64,000 bases of DNA. It comes from Lamellibrachia columna. Its lineage: Eukaryota; Annelida; Polychaeta; Sabellida; Siboglinidae. A model generated the notes under the pieces. The model was not told where the DNA came from, made no database searches, and worked only from the letters and a program-made list of their open reading frames with translations. Shown in pieces: positions 12,659 to 24,617 of this stretch (within the stretch, counting starts at the first letter, position 1; the number at the start of each line of letters is the position of its first letter). The stretch spans positions 36,475,573-36,539,572 of the forward strand of contig OY759263.1 of assembly GCA_963662155.1 (NCBI GenBank). The letters run 5' to 3'. The position numbers and the translations under genes were made by a program.

Positions 12659-15600
12659 AAATTTGTGCCTCATTTAGTGTCGACAATTTATGATGTGGTT
12701 TGCCCATGACATTGAATGGAGTGGAATATGCCTGCAGTGTACGCACACGTTTTGATTACCTCGTAGGACAAACAGAACCATGTTGACCTCACCATGGCAG
12801 TGACCTTGATTCGCTGCAGCAGTGAATTTGCGTGGGCAGTGAACCATACTTTTGTGTCAGCTGAGACTTGGGCATACTTGACTCAGATGATTGCAGTGTG
12901 TCTTGGCGGCCTGCTCATGAAGTGCCACTACAAATCTGCCTATTGTATTTAACGTATGTGTGATTTCATTTTTATAAGTATGGTGGAGAGTGCTATATTT
13001 TTATCACATCAATTCACCGCTGGTTGAGGGTCTGTGTCACCCACCTATTGTGCCTCAGTGATGTCATCAGGTGACATGCACACGTCTGCTGTTTCAGTCC
13101 ATGAATTGGCCCCATAGCACTGTGGCACACGTTCAAGAAGACGTAATTGTGAGTGCATTCTGTCACAATTGACTGATAACTTACTTGCCTGATGTGACGT
13201 TATACCAGGCATTGTACGGACTTAGTGTCAAACATTGCCAATACAGCTAAGTCATACAAATTGCTGCAGTGATCAAGTTAGAAGTCTTGTGGCTGCTGTG
13301 ATGATTACTGAGTTTACATCCAATAAGCGTTACTGTGGAGACTGACCTACGCTGCAGTCAAAGTCACGCCAGTATCTAGCTTTAGAATGGTGCCAATTTT
13401 TTTTAGCGTGGCCTGTAGATTTCTGGTGAAGGTGTCCGGTTGAGCTGTTACACAAGTGTTACTGGACTTGCCAGCTGTGTTCATGTTGTGTTGTAGCATG
13501 GCCGGTTGAGCTGTTACACAAGTGTTACTGGACTTGCCAGCTGTGTTCATGTTGTGTTGTAGCATGGCCGGTTGAGCTGTTACACAAGTGTTACTGGACT
13601 TGCCAGCTGTGTTCAAGTTGTGTTGTAGCATGGCCGGTTGCAACACCAGCATGGGAACGTGTAATTTCAGAGCAGTGCAGCACACAGTGTCAAGTGTACA
13701 TAATGTTATGTATATAATAATGTGGTATGTATGCATATGTAAACAAATGTAGTAAGGCTGCTGTTCCTGACTGGCAACGCCTGTTGGTAGGGAATGATGC
13801 ACTGACAGTGCGATGACCCGCTGTAAGTTTGTGTAACTGGGTTGACCGCTATGATAACAAATTGGTGCTAGTAGCCGTCCGATGAGCTAGGGTTTGTTTT
13901 CGTCAGAAAAGTGGGCATTACAGAGGGCAGCATGACAATCCACAACTGGACTATTACTATTGTTGTTATCGTTCTTATTAGGTGTAATTTCAGGTGTGGG
14001 GATAAAGCGGTGACTGCTGAGAACGCAACACATACGTTCATACGGGTATTAGTTGCCGCTTAGACTTTGGTGTCTGTTGTCCTACAAGCCACCCCACCAC
14101 ACACAATTTTGACTTTGCGTGGATCATGCGAGATGATTCCAAATAATTCAGGATGATTATAATTCATGTTCTTCGTATTGTTACTGTTGTTTTTCAATAA
14201 CAATTTGTATTGTGTAATTAATTGATTAATTAATGTCGGCAATCATGAAAAGCTGAGATGTGATGTTTGACCTTACTGTAGATGTGTGTTTTAGAAATTA
14301 AAACTATATATCCAGATGTATTATTGCTGCCTGTTTTAGCAAGTTATTTATCCACACACTATTTAATATCAGTGTTTTTCTTGGAAAAAGTTGCAAGAAA
14401 ATTGGAGGTGTGGATTAGTTGCAGGACTAAAGTGCTGTACAACCTGGCAATTAAAAAACAAATCATCAACCCCTAATTATTGATAGACTTGATAGATAAA
14501 CATTGTGCTTTTTAGAGGTGTGTGTCTATGTTCGCAAAATATGTCTGGTTTCCATCTTATAGATATGTTCCAATAAGTATAGTACGATATCCAGTCCATA
14601 GGACTAGTCAGAGTGCTTTACCCCACCTGGCAGACCTGTTTATTCCAACACCAACTTGACTTCTCTGGTATTCAGCCTCGCTGCAATTACTGTGCGATGG
14701 CTATCTGTTCACATATATCCAGGTACTCATCAAAACTGGGTTTTCTCTATTGGGTGTCCAATGTTTTACCCTCAACACCATCGCACTCCTCCCCCATTGC
14801 AGCAATATTGCAGTATTTCATTATGACATTTAATTACATTTTAATATGACTAATTTGGTGGAAATTCCAAACAATATATCAATTGTGGTGAGCATTAGCT
14901 CTATAAAATGTCATCTTTGAGAACTTAGAAAAAACTAATTGAAAACATGCATTTTAGGCTACAAAACATTTGATAAAAAGCTAATTATGTTTATGTTTGA
15001 CTCCTTTCAGTGAATCTTGTGTATTAAAGTCTGAGTGCAGACCATGTGCTGTCTACTAAAACTAGCATAATTATGAATGAAGTCTTGAGAAAATTAGATT
15101 AATTTTTTTGAATCACGCATTCCCTTGAATATGTCTGGCCAGTGATATTTATGCAGCCTTGTCTGTCTAGGTTTTTTTTGTATGCCAATTTTTATGTCTG
15201 TTGCCATGCTCACACCAACATCCATTTTACTTTCTGTCAATCTAAATCATCTGGCTGCAGTTGGTTGTTTCGTTCACTGTGTTCTCTAATGCAAAGATTA
15301 TGAATGGTGGATGTTCCCACTGTCAGCATAATGTGAGGTTTGGTGCTGCTGGCATGGGACTAAGGCAATAATCTAATCTGGTCACTACCATTGTAATGTA
15401 ATGACGTAGTGACTGCATACAACTACCCTACATGTTTTGTTTTATGGCGCTTTGAAGGTAGCGAGGTGTAATGCATACAATGGAAATGCACTAGACATTG
15501 CCACCAGACATTGGTATACACCAGGCACATCTGTTGTATTTATTATACAGCTGTATTTGGAAATACTAATGTATGACTAAATGGGCTGATTGGTTAGGTT

Positions 15601-16209
15601 TTAGACTGATTGAAAGAATGCAATTACGAATTATCAACTACTAATTTTTCTTGGCAGGTAGTTAGTGTACTGTACGACAAATGTTTTGTTTTCCATTCAG
15701 TTCCACTATTTCATTAAGATCCTTCTAATATTTGGTATCAGTAAAATGGAATACAGATGTTGGGAACATTTGAGATGCATGTCCTCAAAAGTGCAACAAA
15801 CTATTCTGTCTACCTCGAGTAGTCTTATAAATTTGAGGCAGTCAGACCTCAAATAATTGGTTTCTTGTTTTTACCGCATTCACTGACATTAAAAGATGTT
15901 CCTGTACACGTGTATGTGTGTCAGCATACATATTTGCATCTATATAAGCATCTAGTCACCTACGAAAATATATATTTGGACATATACATATTATTGTCAT
16001 ACCTCCCCCACCCACGAGGCATGTACACAAGTTTGATTGACTGTTATGTTTCTCCTTAGTATTTCTCTTGAATAGGTACCATTATAATGTGAAGGTGGAT
16101 GTATGACAGGCAGCAATGGTAAGATGGATATATAGTGTTTCATAAATCTGTACAAAGTAGCGGTATCTTGTATGACATAGTACTGTAATCTATTAATGCT
16201 GTAGTAGAT
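12659..16209 (+). other. 3' UTR/downstream region of the receptor gene
   Basis: No further coding exon is seen. The part next to the stop is GC-richer than surrounding DNA and probably 3' UTR. A 66-bp tandem repeat lies within it. The first AATAAA I noted on this strand is at about 16210, so a 3.5-kb 3' UTR is possible, but an upstream variant signal cannot be excluded. Confidence 0.4.
13430..13645. repeat. Tandem minisatellite, 66-bp unit, about 3 copies
   Basis: A unit containing GAGCTGTTACACAAGTGTTA and GTTGTGTTGTAGCATGGCCG is repeated three times almost without change, with a partial fourth unit. Because 66 is a multiple of three, the minus strand stays open as a 22-residue periodic peptide. 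I treat that as a by-product of the repeat, not a gene. The near identity implies recent expansion. Confidence 0.9.
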
Positions 16210-16215
16210 AATAAA
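16210..16215 (+). terminator. Candidate polyadenylation signal (AATAAA), receptor strand
   Basis: AATAAA on the plus strand, downstream of the receptor stop and just before the convergent minus-strand gene ends. A second plus-strand AATAAA is at about 16283. Assignment to the receptor transcript is inference. Confidence 0.3.
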
Positions 16216-16290
16216 ATGTCAAACTATTAAGCCGATATCACAACTTGTGCATTTTTTTAATTGATTTCATGAAGTATGTATCAATAAACA

Positions 16291-16296
16291 TTTATT
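16291..16296 (-). terminator. Polyadenylation signal of the EGF/FTP/PAN gene
   Basis: TTTATT on the plus strand reads AATAAA on the minus strand, about 90 bases after the stop codon of the PAN exon. The spacing suits a short 3' UTR. Confidence 0.6.
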
Positions 16297-16385
16297 GTGA
16301 AACGATAAACAAATGCCGCTAGTGAATAGCACCAACAACTTGTATTGACTCCGTAGAAGCAGCAGGTCGTTCGAACACACACAGT

Positions 16386-16651
16386 TCATATTCCTCTGAG
16401 TATGCCCACATCAGTTGGAAGTCTGACCATTGTGTAACGATCAGCACCAATTGTACGGACAAGTTTGGAGAATGGTTCACCTTTGATGTGAACAATGCAT
16501 ATGGGAGTTGGTGTGCGGTGGTCGTAGTCAACTGATGCACATTCTGTGTCTTTGAGACACTTCTTCAGACAAGCTGCCTTGCTGATATTCCTGAATGTCT
16601 GACCACCGGCCATGTACTGGTTGGGAGCTCGTCTGAAGATGACATTGCAGT
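16386..16651 (-). CDS. Terminal exon: PAN/Apple-like domain of large multidomain gene
   Basis: Minus strand, after a TTTTCAG acceptor, in phase 1; 88 codons including the stop. It begins with CNVIFRRAPNQYMAG and contains AACLKKCLKDTECASVDYD and PICIVHIKG, the cysteine pattern of a PAN/Apple module. SKLVRTIGADRYTMVRL follows. PAN modules mediate protein or carbohydrate binding in extracellular proteins. No membrane segment follows before the stop, so this end of the protein appears secreted or extracellular. Phase 1 at the 5' side agrees with all EGF and FTP exons further up, which supports one gene. The upstream neighbour exon is at 24.5 kb, across an intron holding a full CR1 element. Confidence 0.75.
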
Positions 16652-17039
16652 CTGAAAAGAAAGCAGTGTTATCCATACTACCTCGCCACATAGAGCATAC
16701 ATTTCAAGCTGACCAGGTAAAGGGGGGATGGGGGAGGGAGGGTAGAGTAAGAGAGAGAGGGGAATTTTAAGAGTACTACACCTAGGTGGTGAATAGGTAA
16801 CAATGGTTCTACAGTCTGTATGGAGACAGCTGGATGTGGGAAGTAACAGATAATGAGGTGGTGAAGGCATTAAGGAAGATGTGGGAAGGTTGTGAGAAAA
16901 AGTGGACTGGTTCATTTTAAGTGGCTGTTAAAAATGACACATTGCATTCCCAACTGCAGTAACTGACTCCCAGTGGTGTCCAGAGGTCTACAACAGTGTC
17001 TACCTAGCTAAGCTGTTTAATGTTTGCTTCACAGTGGTA

Positions 17040-17490
17040 GAGATCCCCAAAAATGGTAAAAACAAATTATTGTGTTAATTTGGAAGGGGAAAGGAGCGAT
17101 GGATGGAATGATATCATGTTACTTGGTGAAGCTTTGAAGTTGATGGTACATATACTGGATGTTAAGAGTGAGGTAAACGGAGACAATCAAGACAGGAGTG
17201 AATCGACTGGAATTTGGGAAAGAGAGAAACCTATGATGGCTTATTTGTAATCTGACAGATTGTTGAGAATATAAGGACATTCAGACAAAACATAGCATTT
17301 GGTTTTGTGGACCTACAGAGACAGAGCATTTGAGACAGTTTAAAAGCAATTAGCATTTCAAATTATGAAGTGGATGGATGAAAAAAGCAGAAATCAGAAT
17401 TGTGGACATGATGCAGTAGAGTTTCGTATAGGAGTACATCTCAGACAGGGTAATAAATTTGTGAAGTGGAAATATATGAGAACAGTTATA
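17040..17490 (+). mobile_element. Possible reverse-transcriptase relic
   Basis: Broken plus-strand frames contain phrases that resemble non-LTR RT blocks: GFVDLQRQ near 17300-17325 (compare FVDLEKAF) and a later GVHLRQGN-like stretch near 17430-17450. Stops interrupt every frame. If genuine, this is an old LINE remnant. Weak evidence. Confidence 0.25.
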
Positions 17491-17984
17491 GATAGAAATA
17501 CCTTACACCAATTTAGTATTTGGCAAAAATAAATGAAAATCTATACATAAGTAAAATGCTGCATGTCAAACATTTGTGTTGACAAGTTGTTCATAGAATT
17601 ACAATATCAGATATCATCTATTCCTTTGCACGAATTCCATGGGCCAAAATCGGAGAAAAAAGTGATCAATCATGTTGGATATGTTATTGAGTATTTGACC
17701 AAGTTTTAATCAAATGCATGGAAAAACAAACCATCTCCAGTGTAGAGTTGTTAAAAGTCAAATTGTTAAAACTAGTTGTTGAAAGTCAAATAATATTTTG
17801 GAGTGTTGTTCGATGATGGCTTGGTTTTCTTAGATTTTTCTACTTTGCCAGTTTTTAGTCCCAGGAAATCTCCATCAGCATCCATCTTCTCATAAAAACT
17901 CAGTTCACATGCCTAAAAATGTGATGTGTATAACTAATCTATTCTACAGAACCCAAAAGTTTGAACATGGCAAGATAGACACAT

Positions 17985-18345
17985 ATTCAGTGGACAAAAA
18001 TCATTAAGTGTTGGCACCAATTAAAAAGTCTTGTACAGGTACAGTGTTACGTCACCTCTATTGCAAGCATTTTGGCTTTGCTGAAGCACCTACTAAGAGA
18101 ACTATTGCTTGAAGCCCAAAGCCCAAAAAGTCTGCCCGGCGACTATCGGCAGAGACCAACATCCCAGTCATCTGTTCACCGCATTCTTAGGACTAAATTA
18201 CATGCATTTCCTTACAGAATCCACACACAAACTGACCTAACTCCAGAGTAAAAGTACAAACAATTGGATTTTTCCAGACGGTTTTTTGAGAACGTGGAGA
18301 CTAATGGAGATTTCCTAAAACAACTTCACGAGTGATGAATATCAT
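17985..18345 (+). pseudogene. Tc1/mariner-superfamily (DUF4817-type) transposase relic
   Basis: Conceptual translation across frames gives VLRHLYCKHFGFAEAPTKRT, then KSARRLSAETNIP followed by SVHRILRTKLHAFPYRI. This is the order of the N-terminal helix-turn-helix region in insect- and cnidarian-type DUF4817/mariner-like transposases (cf. SVRRLSRETGIPRSSVHRIL, recalled as family pattern). Several frameshifts and stops break it, and no DDE catalytic core was recovered. Dead relic in the intron before the PAN exon. Confidence 0.55.
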
Positions 18346-19377
18346 GCTCATTTGTCAGTGTTATTGCATATAATTGTTTGAAAGCTGATTATGTCAACAT
18401 AAGCTTTCATCATAGTTCTTCAAATAAATGTATTCCTTGTTTAGTTATCACTAGATTTTGTTAATGTTTTCGCTACATTAAAATGAGTACATTTTTGGGG
18501 ACACTTTATATAAGTTTTATAACAACAGTTTGAAAACAGGTCTCTCAGTGAATCGGGGTTGGATTATAGCTATAAGGGGGTTCTATTGAAAAGAACAAAC
18601 CTACTAAATCCGCCAGTGGAGTGCATACCATCGTAACTTGTTAAATCTTTTTTAACTTTCCTGTAGAAGTTGTTTGGATTTTAGAGTTCTAAATAAGGCT
18701 TTTTAGTCTCGTAATATCATTTATTGTTCTTCACCCTTGCAAGAACATAGCTTGTGCATATTATTGTGAGAATGTGGCTTGTGCTTATATGTTGTGGTGT
18801 TTAACATTTAAATCTGTCCATCTTCCTTACACTGTCCAGTCTTTTTAAGGTGAACATGTTTTCTGCTTCACTGTTGACTGTAGAAGGTTGCTCCAGTCAA
18901 TGAAGATGCAAGTAGATAAAACCTTCAGTTAACACACCACTTAATGTAACATTTCTAATTATTCTTACCCAAGCAACATTATAGGCCTAGGGAATTATAT
19001 TAATGATATGTTGTGAAACGATAATATTGTTTTGTTTATGTTTAGCCTTGAACTGGATCTTGACTTTTATATGTCAATAGTTTGCATTCTATCTAATGCA
19101 GTGCAGACGGTTTGTATGAGCACATGGATGTTCGGGAAAAGTCCCCATTTTCATTGGCTAATGCTATGTTGTGGCTGCAGGAAATTGCAATGTCCATGTC
19201 ACCTATTTCCACCTGTGCGGTCCAGGCCCAATTACTTGCACTTGCTATTTCATGCCTCGGGCAAACATGTTTTGACCACTTTAACAAGATTTAACAAGAT
19301 TTGCCATCCAAGCCAAAGGCCCAGATGGCAAGTGGACAAAGAAGCCATTGGCTTATCGAGAGTCCAACAATGTTCAT

Positions 19378-21817
19378 CTACTTATAACCCGCCCTCCTGA
19401 GATATGTGTCAACCTTGTTTTTAAACATATTCACGCTGCTAGCAGTTACACAATCTGTAGACAATTTGTTCCATTCATTTATTGTCCTCTGTGAGAACGA
19501 GTGCTTCCTGATGTCCGATGTACATTGATCCTTTACTAATTTTACCTCATGTCCTCTAGTTCTGCTATCTTTCTTGAGTGAGAAAAACATATTTCTATCA
19601 ATATTTTCATACCCATTCAATATCTTAAAAACTTCAATCTGATCTCCTCTTAACCCCCTTGTCTCTAGAGTTGTTAAACCACATTCCTTCAGGCGTTCTT
19701 CATAACTAAGGTCTCTCAGTTCTGGAATCATTTTAGTTGCTCTCCTTTGTATGCGTTCAAGCGTATCTATATCCTTCTTACGATATGGTCTCCATGCTTG
19801 TATACAGTATTCTAAATGATGTCTAACTATTGCTTTATAAAGAGGTATAATTAACTTTTTTCCCTTGTATGTTATGTTTCTTGTAATCAATCCAAGAATT
19901 TGATTACCCTTTGAAGCTGCAATACCACACTGCTCTGAAACTTTCATATCAGCGCTTATTGTAACTCCTAAGTCCTTTTCTTTTACAGTAGTACCCAGAA
20001 CAGTATCTCCCATTTTATAGTTTACATCCAAGTTCCCATGTCCTGTATGTAGGCATTTACATTTCCCAAAATTTAACAACATCTGCCATTTCTCAGACCA
20101 TTTCACTAATCTGTCTAGATCGTTTTGTAAATGTTGTTTATCACCATCAGTATTAACCTTTCTAAACAGTTTTGTGTCATCCGCAAATTTCAGTACGTTA
20201 CTTGTTATACTGTCGTCCAAGTCATTGATATATATTAAGAATAATATAGGTCCTAATACTGATCCTTGAGGTACTCCACACAAAACCGATTTCCAATTTG
20301 AAACTTCTCCATCCACTACAACTCGTTGTCTTCAGTCAGTTAGCCATTGTTCTATCCAGTCAGTTATGCTATCCCTGATACCATGGGCTTTTAATTTAAG
20401 TAGTAATCTTTGATGTGGCACTTTGTCAAAAGCTTTCTGAAAATCTAAGTAGATAATATCTACTGGTGATCCCACGTCTATCCACTTAGTGATTTCTTCC
20501 AAAAAACATAACATATTTGTTAAGCATGACCTCGCTTTAAGGAATCCATGTTGAGATGAATTTAATAATTTATGCTTAACGAGGAAGTCCACTATATGGT
20601 CTTTAATTAACCTTTCTAATAATTTACAAATCACTGACGTTAAACTCACTGGTCTGTAATTTTCTGACTTATTTCTCGAACCCTTTTTAAATAATGGTAT
20701 GATGTTTGGTTCTTTCCATTCAAACGGAACAACTCCCTCTTTTAATGACAAGTTGAATACTCTTGCAAGTGGTATACTGATTTGTTCTACTGTTTCCATT
20801 AGTAATTTTGGAGGAATCCCATCCACTCCCGGTTATTTGTTATCCTTCATTGCCTTTATTTTCTTAGCTACCAATTCTGGAGTTACAACTAACGGACCTA
20901 AATAGTCAGATTTAGCCTCCTGAAATTTAGCATCAGCAACTGGTAATGAACTAATATCTTCTTTGGTAAACACTGAACTGAAGTAACCATTTATGCCTTC
21001 CACCATTAAAAACCCCTATGATACTATATTTCCAGCACTGTCTTCTAGAGGTCCAACCTTGTCTTTTACGTTTTGTTTACTCCTGACATATGCATAAAAA
21101 CTCTTGCTGTCATTTTTTATGTTACATGCTAGTTTTTGCTCATAGCTTCTTTTAGATTGTCTGATTTCAGTTGTAGCTGCATTAAGTGCCTCTTTGTAAT
21201 TTGCATAGTCTTCTTCCTTTCTGGTACGCCTATAAACCCTCCACATAGTTTGTTTTAACACTATTTTTCTAATAGCCTCTTTTGACAAGTGTTTCTTTCT
21301 ACACCGTTTTCCTTGTTTTTGGAAGGGAACAAATTTATCGATGATACTCTCAATTTCATATTTTAGAATATTCCAACATTCAATTGCGTTCTTATTCATC
21401 AGCATGTTATTCCAATCTAGCTTTGCTAAGTATTTTCTCATATCTTTGTAGTTACCTTTGTGGAAGTTTCTCTTGTAGGTTTTCTTATTTTTACTTTCTG
21501 ATTTTACATTGATGTCAAAATGTATTTGGTTCAAGTATTTTTACATTGTCCACTAATTCTTTTTGTGATGACAAAACTATATCTAATACATTTTCTCCCC
21601 TGGTTGGTTCTAGCATGTGCTGAGTAAGAAAGCTATCCTGGATTAAACATAGAAATTGTTGGTCCTCACGCCCTGTGCTCTCTAGAGAATTCCATTGTAT
21701 GTGTCCATGGTTAAAATCTCCCATTATGATACATTCCCCTTTACTAACTTCCTTTATATCGTTTTTTATTTTTGTGTTGTCCTCTTCGTTTATGTTTGGA
21801 CTTCGGTTAGACCTCAT
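19378..21817 (-). pseudogene. CR1 ORF2, RT and C-terminal part (disrupted)
   Basis: Contains the endonuclease end and linker (about 21016-21534), RT blocks with YLDFQKAFDKVPHQRLL (about 20400-20460), GVPQGSVLGPILFLIYINDL and the catalytic FADDTK box (about 20190-20280), then a C-terminal region ending in TYLRRAGYK and a stop at 19378. Frame is kept across 19378-21534 apart from single nonsense codons (for example between 20316 and 20332, and near 20836). Near 21530 about 22 bp are missing compared with the 63.6-kb copy, which shifts the frame. The product would copy the element RNA at a nicked target. Confidence 0.88.
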
Positions 21818-22362
21818 TTAGAATACTGTATACAAGCATGGAGACCATATCGTAAGAAGGATATAGATACGCTTGAACGGATACAAAGGAGAGCAACTAA
21901 AATGATTCCAGAACTGAGAGACCTTAGTTATGAAGAACGCCTGAAAGAATGTGGTTTAACAACTCTAGAGACAAGGAGGTTAAGAGGAGATCAGATTGAA
22001 GTTTTTAAGATATTGAATGGGTATGAAAATATTGATAGAAATATGTTTTTCTCACTCAAGAAGGATAGCAGAACTAGAGGACATGAGGTAAAATTAGTAA
22101 AGGATCAATGTAGATTGGACATCAGGAAGCACTCGTTCACACAGAGGACAATAAATGAATGGAACAAATTGTCTACAGATTGTGTAACTGCTAGCAGCGT
22201 GAATATGTTTAAAAACAAGGTTGACACATATCTCAGGAGGGCAGGCTATAAGTAGATGAACATTGTTGGACTCTCGATAAGCCAATGGCTTCCTTGTCCA
22301 CTTGCCATCTGGGCCTTTGGCTTGGATGGCAAATCTTGTTAAATCTTGTTAAATCTTGTTAA
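21807..22362 (+). mobile_element. Nested 5'-truncated CR1 copy inside CR1 copy 3
   Basis: A 556-bp piece of the same 3' end, in the opposite orientation, begins inside ORF2 and ends with three exact AAATCTTGTT units (22331-22360). Its open frame from PHLEYCIQAWRPYRKKD to TYLRRAGYK differs from the host element's own 3' end at only a few residues (for example P/H, R/G and RL/TS changes), so both derive from closely related masters. Flanking sequence resumes the endonuclease frame. About seven target bases seem lost compared with the 8.07-kb and 63.9-kb copies, and I see no target duplication. Confidence 0.92.
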
Positions 22363-22369
22363 TCCAATA

Positions 22370-22785
22370 GTTAATTTTGAATTTCCTGAAACAATTTTGC
22401 ACCAAACAGTTTTATCGCAATCTGCTTCCCTTTCTAGTTTTATTTCATAAGCCTGAATAGATTCTTTAACATATAAAATAACTCCCCCTCCCCTTCTTCC
22501 GATTTGATCTTTCCTAAACATTACGTATCCTGTCAGTCCTAATTCAGCATCTGTTATGTCTATGTTGGCCCATGATTCAGTCATACCAATTATGTGAGGG
22601 TCAATATCTTCTACCATAATGTTTAATTCGTTTTTCTTATTTACTATGCTCCTTGCATTTAAACATACGCATCTATAACCTGTTTCAGAGATGTTTTTCG
22701 GACGATTTGATATTGGTTTGTTTGTGGCCTCTTGTTCTGCTTGAGACACATCTAGGTAACCCCCCTGCACTTCTAGTTTAAACAA
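22370..22785 (-). pseudogene. CR1 ORF2, AP-endonuclease N-terminal part
   Basis: Starts with a short leader and CVCLNARSIVNKKNEL, followed by IIGMTESWANIDITDAE and GGGVILYVKESIQAYE, the typical N-terminal motifs of apurinic-like endonucleases in CR1 ORF2 (Asn in LNARS, Glu in TESW). It breaks off at the nested insertion at 22362; the continuation is at 21817 and below. Confidence 0.88.
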
Positions 22786-22799
22786 TGTTCACTACCAAA

Positions 22800-23958
22800 A
22801 ATATTTGTCATTGTATCCATGCCACTATCTACTGCTGCTGAAAGTTCGTCCGCGAATACTGCTGCCCCCTTTCCACTTAGATGAAGCCCATCCTTCATGT
22901 ACATATCAGACCTCTCAACAAAATTCCCCATAAATCCACAAATCCAACTTCTTCTTCCCTACATAGTTTCTGGACTAACATGTTAATTGCCATCCCCCGA
23001 CAATTTCGATATTTGTGACCCCTCCTGCCCATTACTGGTAAAATCCCTGACAGTATTACCTGCTCAACCCGCGTCTGTTTTAGTGTTCTGACCAACTGCC
23101 TATATTTCCTAACTATGGCAGTTGTACCCTCCCTCTCTACGTTATTTGTCCTTATGTGTACTAAAACAGATCCACCCTTACCCGAACCTATGATGTTTTC
23201 TACCCTCTCAGCTATCACCTCTATTTTGGCTCCAGGCAAGCAGACCACCACATCATCTCCCTTGTTTAAGACTCTGTCGTTCTTCCTAACTATCGAATCC
23301 CCCACAAACACCCTCACTCTCTTCCTCACCCCCTCTATCACTGCTGCAGAATAGCTCTTCCGTTCGATACCCTCCATCACATTCTGTCCTGACCCCTTCC
23401 CTCCTGTCTCCTTCGCTCCTGTATCCCCCACTTCCCTCTCCTTCGCTCTTGTCTCCCCCACTCCCCTCTCCTTCACTCTGGTTGTTTTACCGCCCTTCTC
23501 CCCCACTCCCTTCTCCTTCCCTCCTGTCTCCCCCACTCCCCTCTCCTTCACTCCGGTTGTCTTCCCCCCGTTCCTTTCCTTCCTGTCTCCTTACGTCCTG
23601 TCTCCCTACGACCTGTCGCCTTCCCTCCTCTCAGCTTCCTCTCAGGCTGAAGTGAGCTCTCCCTAGCATCTCTCGTGTCTTTCCCAACTTTATCATCTAC
23701 TGTTCCCCCACCGGAACTACTGGCACAACCCCCCTGTTCCCTTCCAACCATTGCCACAACGAGCAGCCTCAGCTCTTCCAACTCCACCTCTAGTTCCTTC
23801 ATCTTCGTACATCCCCTACACTCGAAACTAAAACTATCTGCCTGGACCTCAGCCCAGGACTTCTCGCACCCAGACTTGACGAAGTCCACCCAGTTACTGC
23901 AACTGCCACAAATTAAGTGCCTTGTGGCCTTTAACTGCCGTTTGCATGGCGCCATCAT
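22800..23958 (-). pseudogene. CR1 ORF1: Cys-rich finger, charged linker, SGNH esterase-like domain
   Basis: Residues 1-60 hold CGSCSNWVDFV and FECRGCTKMKEL, a PHD-like zinc-binding arrangement. A Lys/Gly/Glu-rich linker of repeated MKERGVGETGGKEKG-like words follows, with a frame change near 23550. The C-terminal part shows RVFVGDSIVRKND (block I GDS), VLVHIRTNN (block III; the expected Gly is Arg) and, after another frame change near 22895, DGLHLSGKGAAVF (block V Asp-His). CR1 ORF1 proteins with esterase domains are known. This copy is broken by frameshifts. Confidence 0.85.
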
Positions 23959-24527
23959 ACAATTTAGTTTGAATTAGTTTGCTACGTTAACTTTGAATAA
24001 GGCTGTTTTTGTGTTCAGAAGAACACTTTAGGCTAATATACTTGCTAACTATGTTTTCTATTAAGCTCGCATGAGCAAAAAAAAAGCCTGCCACCTAGCG
24101 AATACGGAGAACACTGTGTGACAAAACAACGAAATCAGTGTGTACTAATTTACGCTAAAATCCTGCTGTTAATTCCTTTTTACCGAAAACGTTTACTACC
24201 ACTATGTCAGATATTACCTTATGTATGTAATTTAAGTAAATATATCACTTTATCTTATATATATATTAACCAATGTAAACGATAGTTCGAAGCACCAGTT
24301 GAATTCACGACCACTTGCAAACAACTAATTAGATTAACTTCTTATGTGTGAGCATTTTAAAAGTTAAGTATGGTATTTCTTGAGCTGTGCTGTCTATGTT
24401 TGTAAAGGGAAGTTAACTTTATATTCTTATTATTTATTTCCTTGCTCCATAAATTCAATATGACATCTAAAATAATAACTCTAGCTTGCAATGACTTAGT
24501 AAACAGTGTACAAAATGACACGCGTAC

Positions 24528-24617
24528 CTTTGCATTCTAGAATGTAGTAGCCATCCGTGCAGGAGCAGTTTCTGCCACTACTCGGTACACATGGAGTAGG
24601 AGGAGCAGCTTCGAGCC
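24528..24617 (-). CDS. Small cysteine-rich exon (half-EGF-like), phase 1-1
   Basis: Minus strand, TTTTGCAG acceptor and AAAG|GTACGC donor; 90 bp, in and out phase 1 like the other exons of this gene. It encodes PTPCVPSSGRNCSCTDGYYI and ends LECK, with a C..C.C spacing resembling the second half of an EGF module and a CTDGYY turn. It sits between the EGF-A array and the PAN exon, so it probably forms the linker or a degenerate EGF domain in the extracellular protein. Confidence 0.6.

Larger units (their letters stand above)
19281..23970 (-). mobile_element. CR1-like LINE, copy 3, near full length, with nested insertion
   Basis: Minus-strand element with ORF1 (23958 to about 22800), ORF2 (about 22785 to 19378, interrupted) and a 3' tail of AAATCTTGTT decamers at 19281-19302. 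ORF1 encodes a PHD-like Cys-rich start, a Lys/Gly/Glu-rich linker and an SGNH-esterase-like domain; ORF2 encodes AP endonuclease and RT. This organisation is characteristic of CR1. A second, 5'-truncated copy of the same family (21807-22362) is inserted in opposite orientation. Nonsense codons, a small deletion near 21530 and frameshifts mean it is inactive. It lies in the intron between the PAN exon and the 24.5-kb exon. Confidence 0.92.

Noticed and set aside
13347..13802. 151-codon minus-strand frame with a 22-residue periodicity
   Set aside because: Arises from the 66-bp tandem repeat, lies antisense in the presumed receptor 3' UTR, and lacks a domain or splice context.
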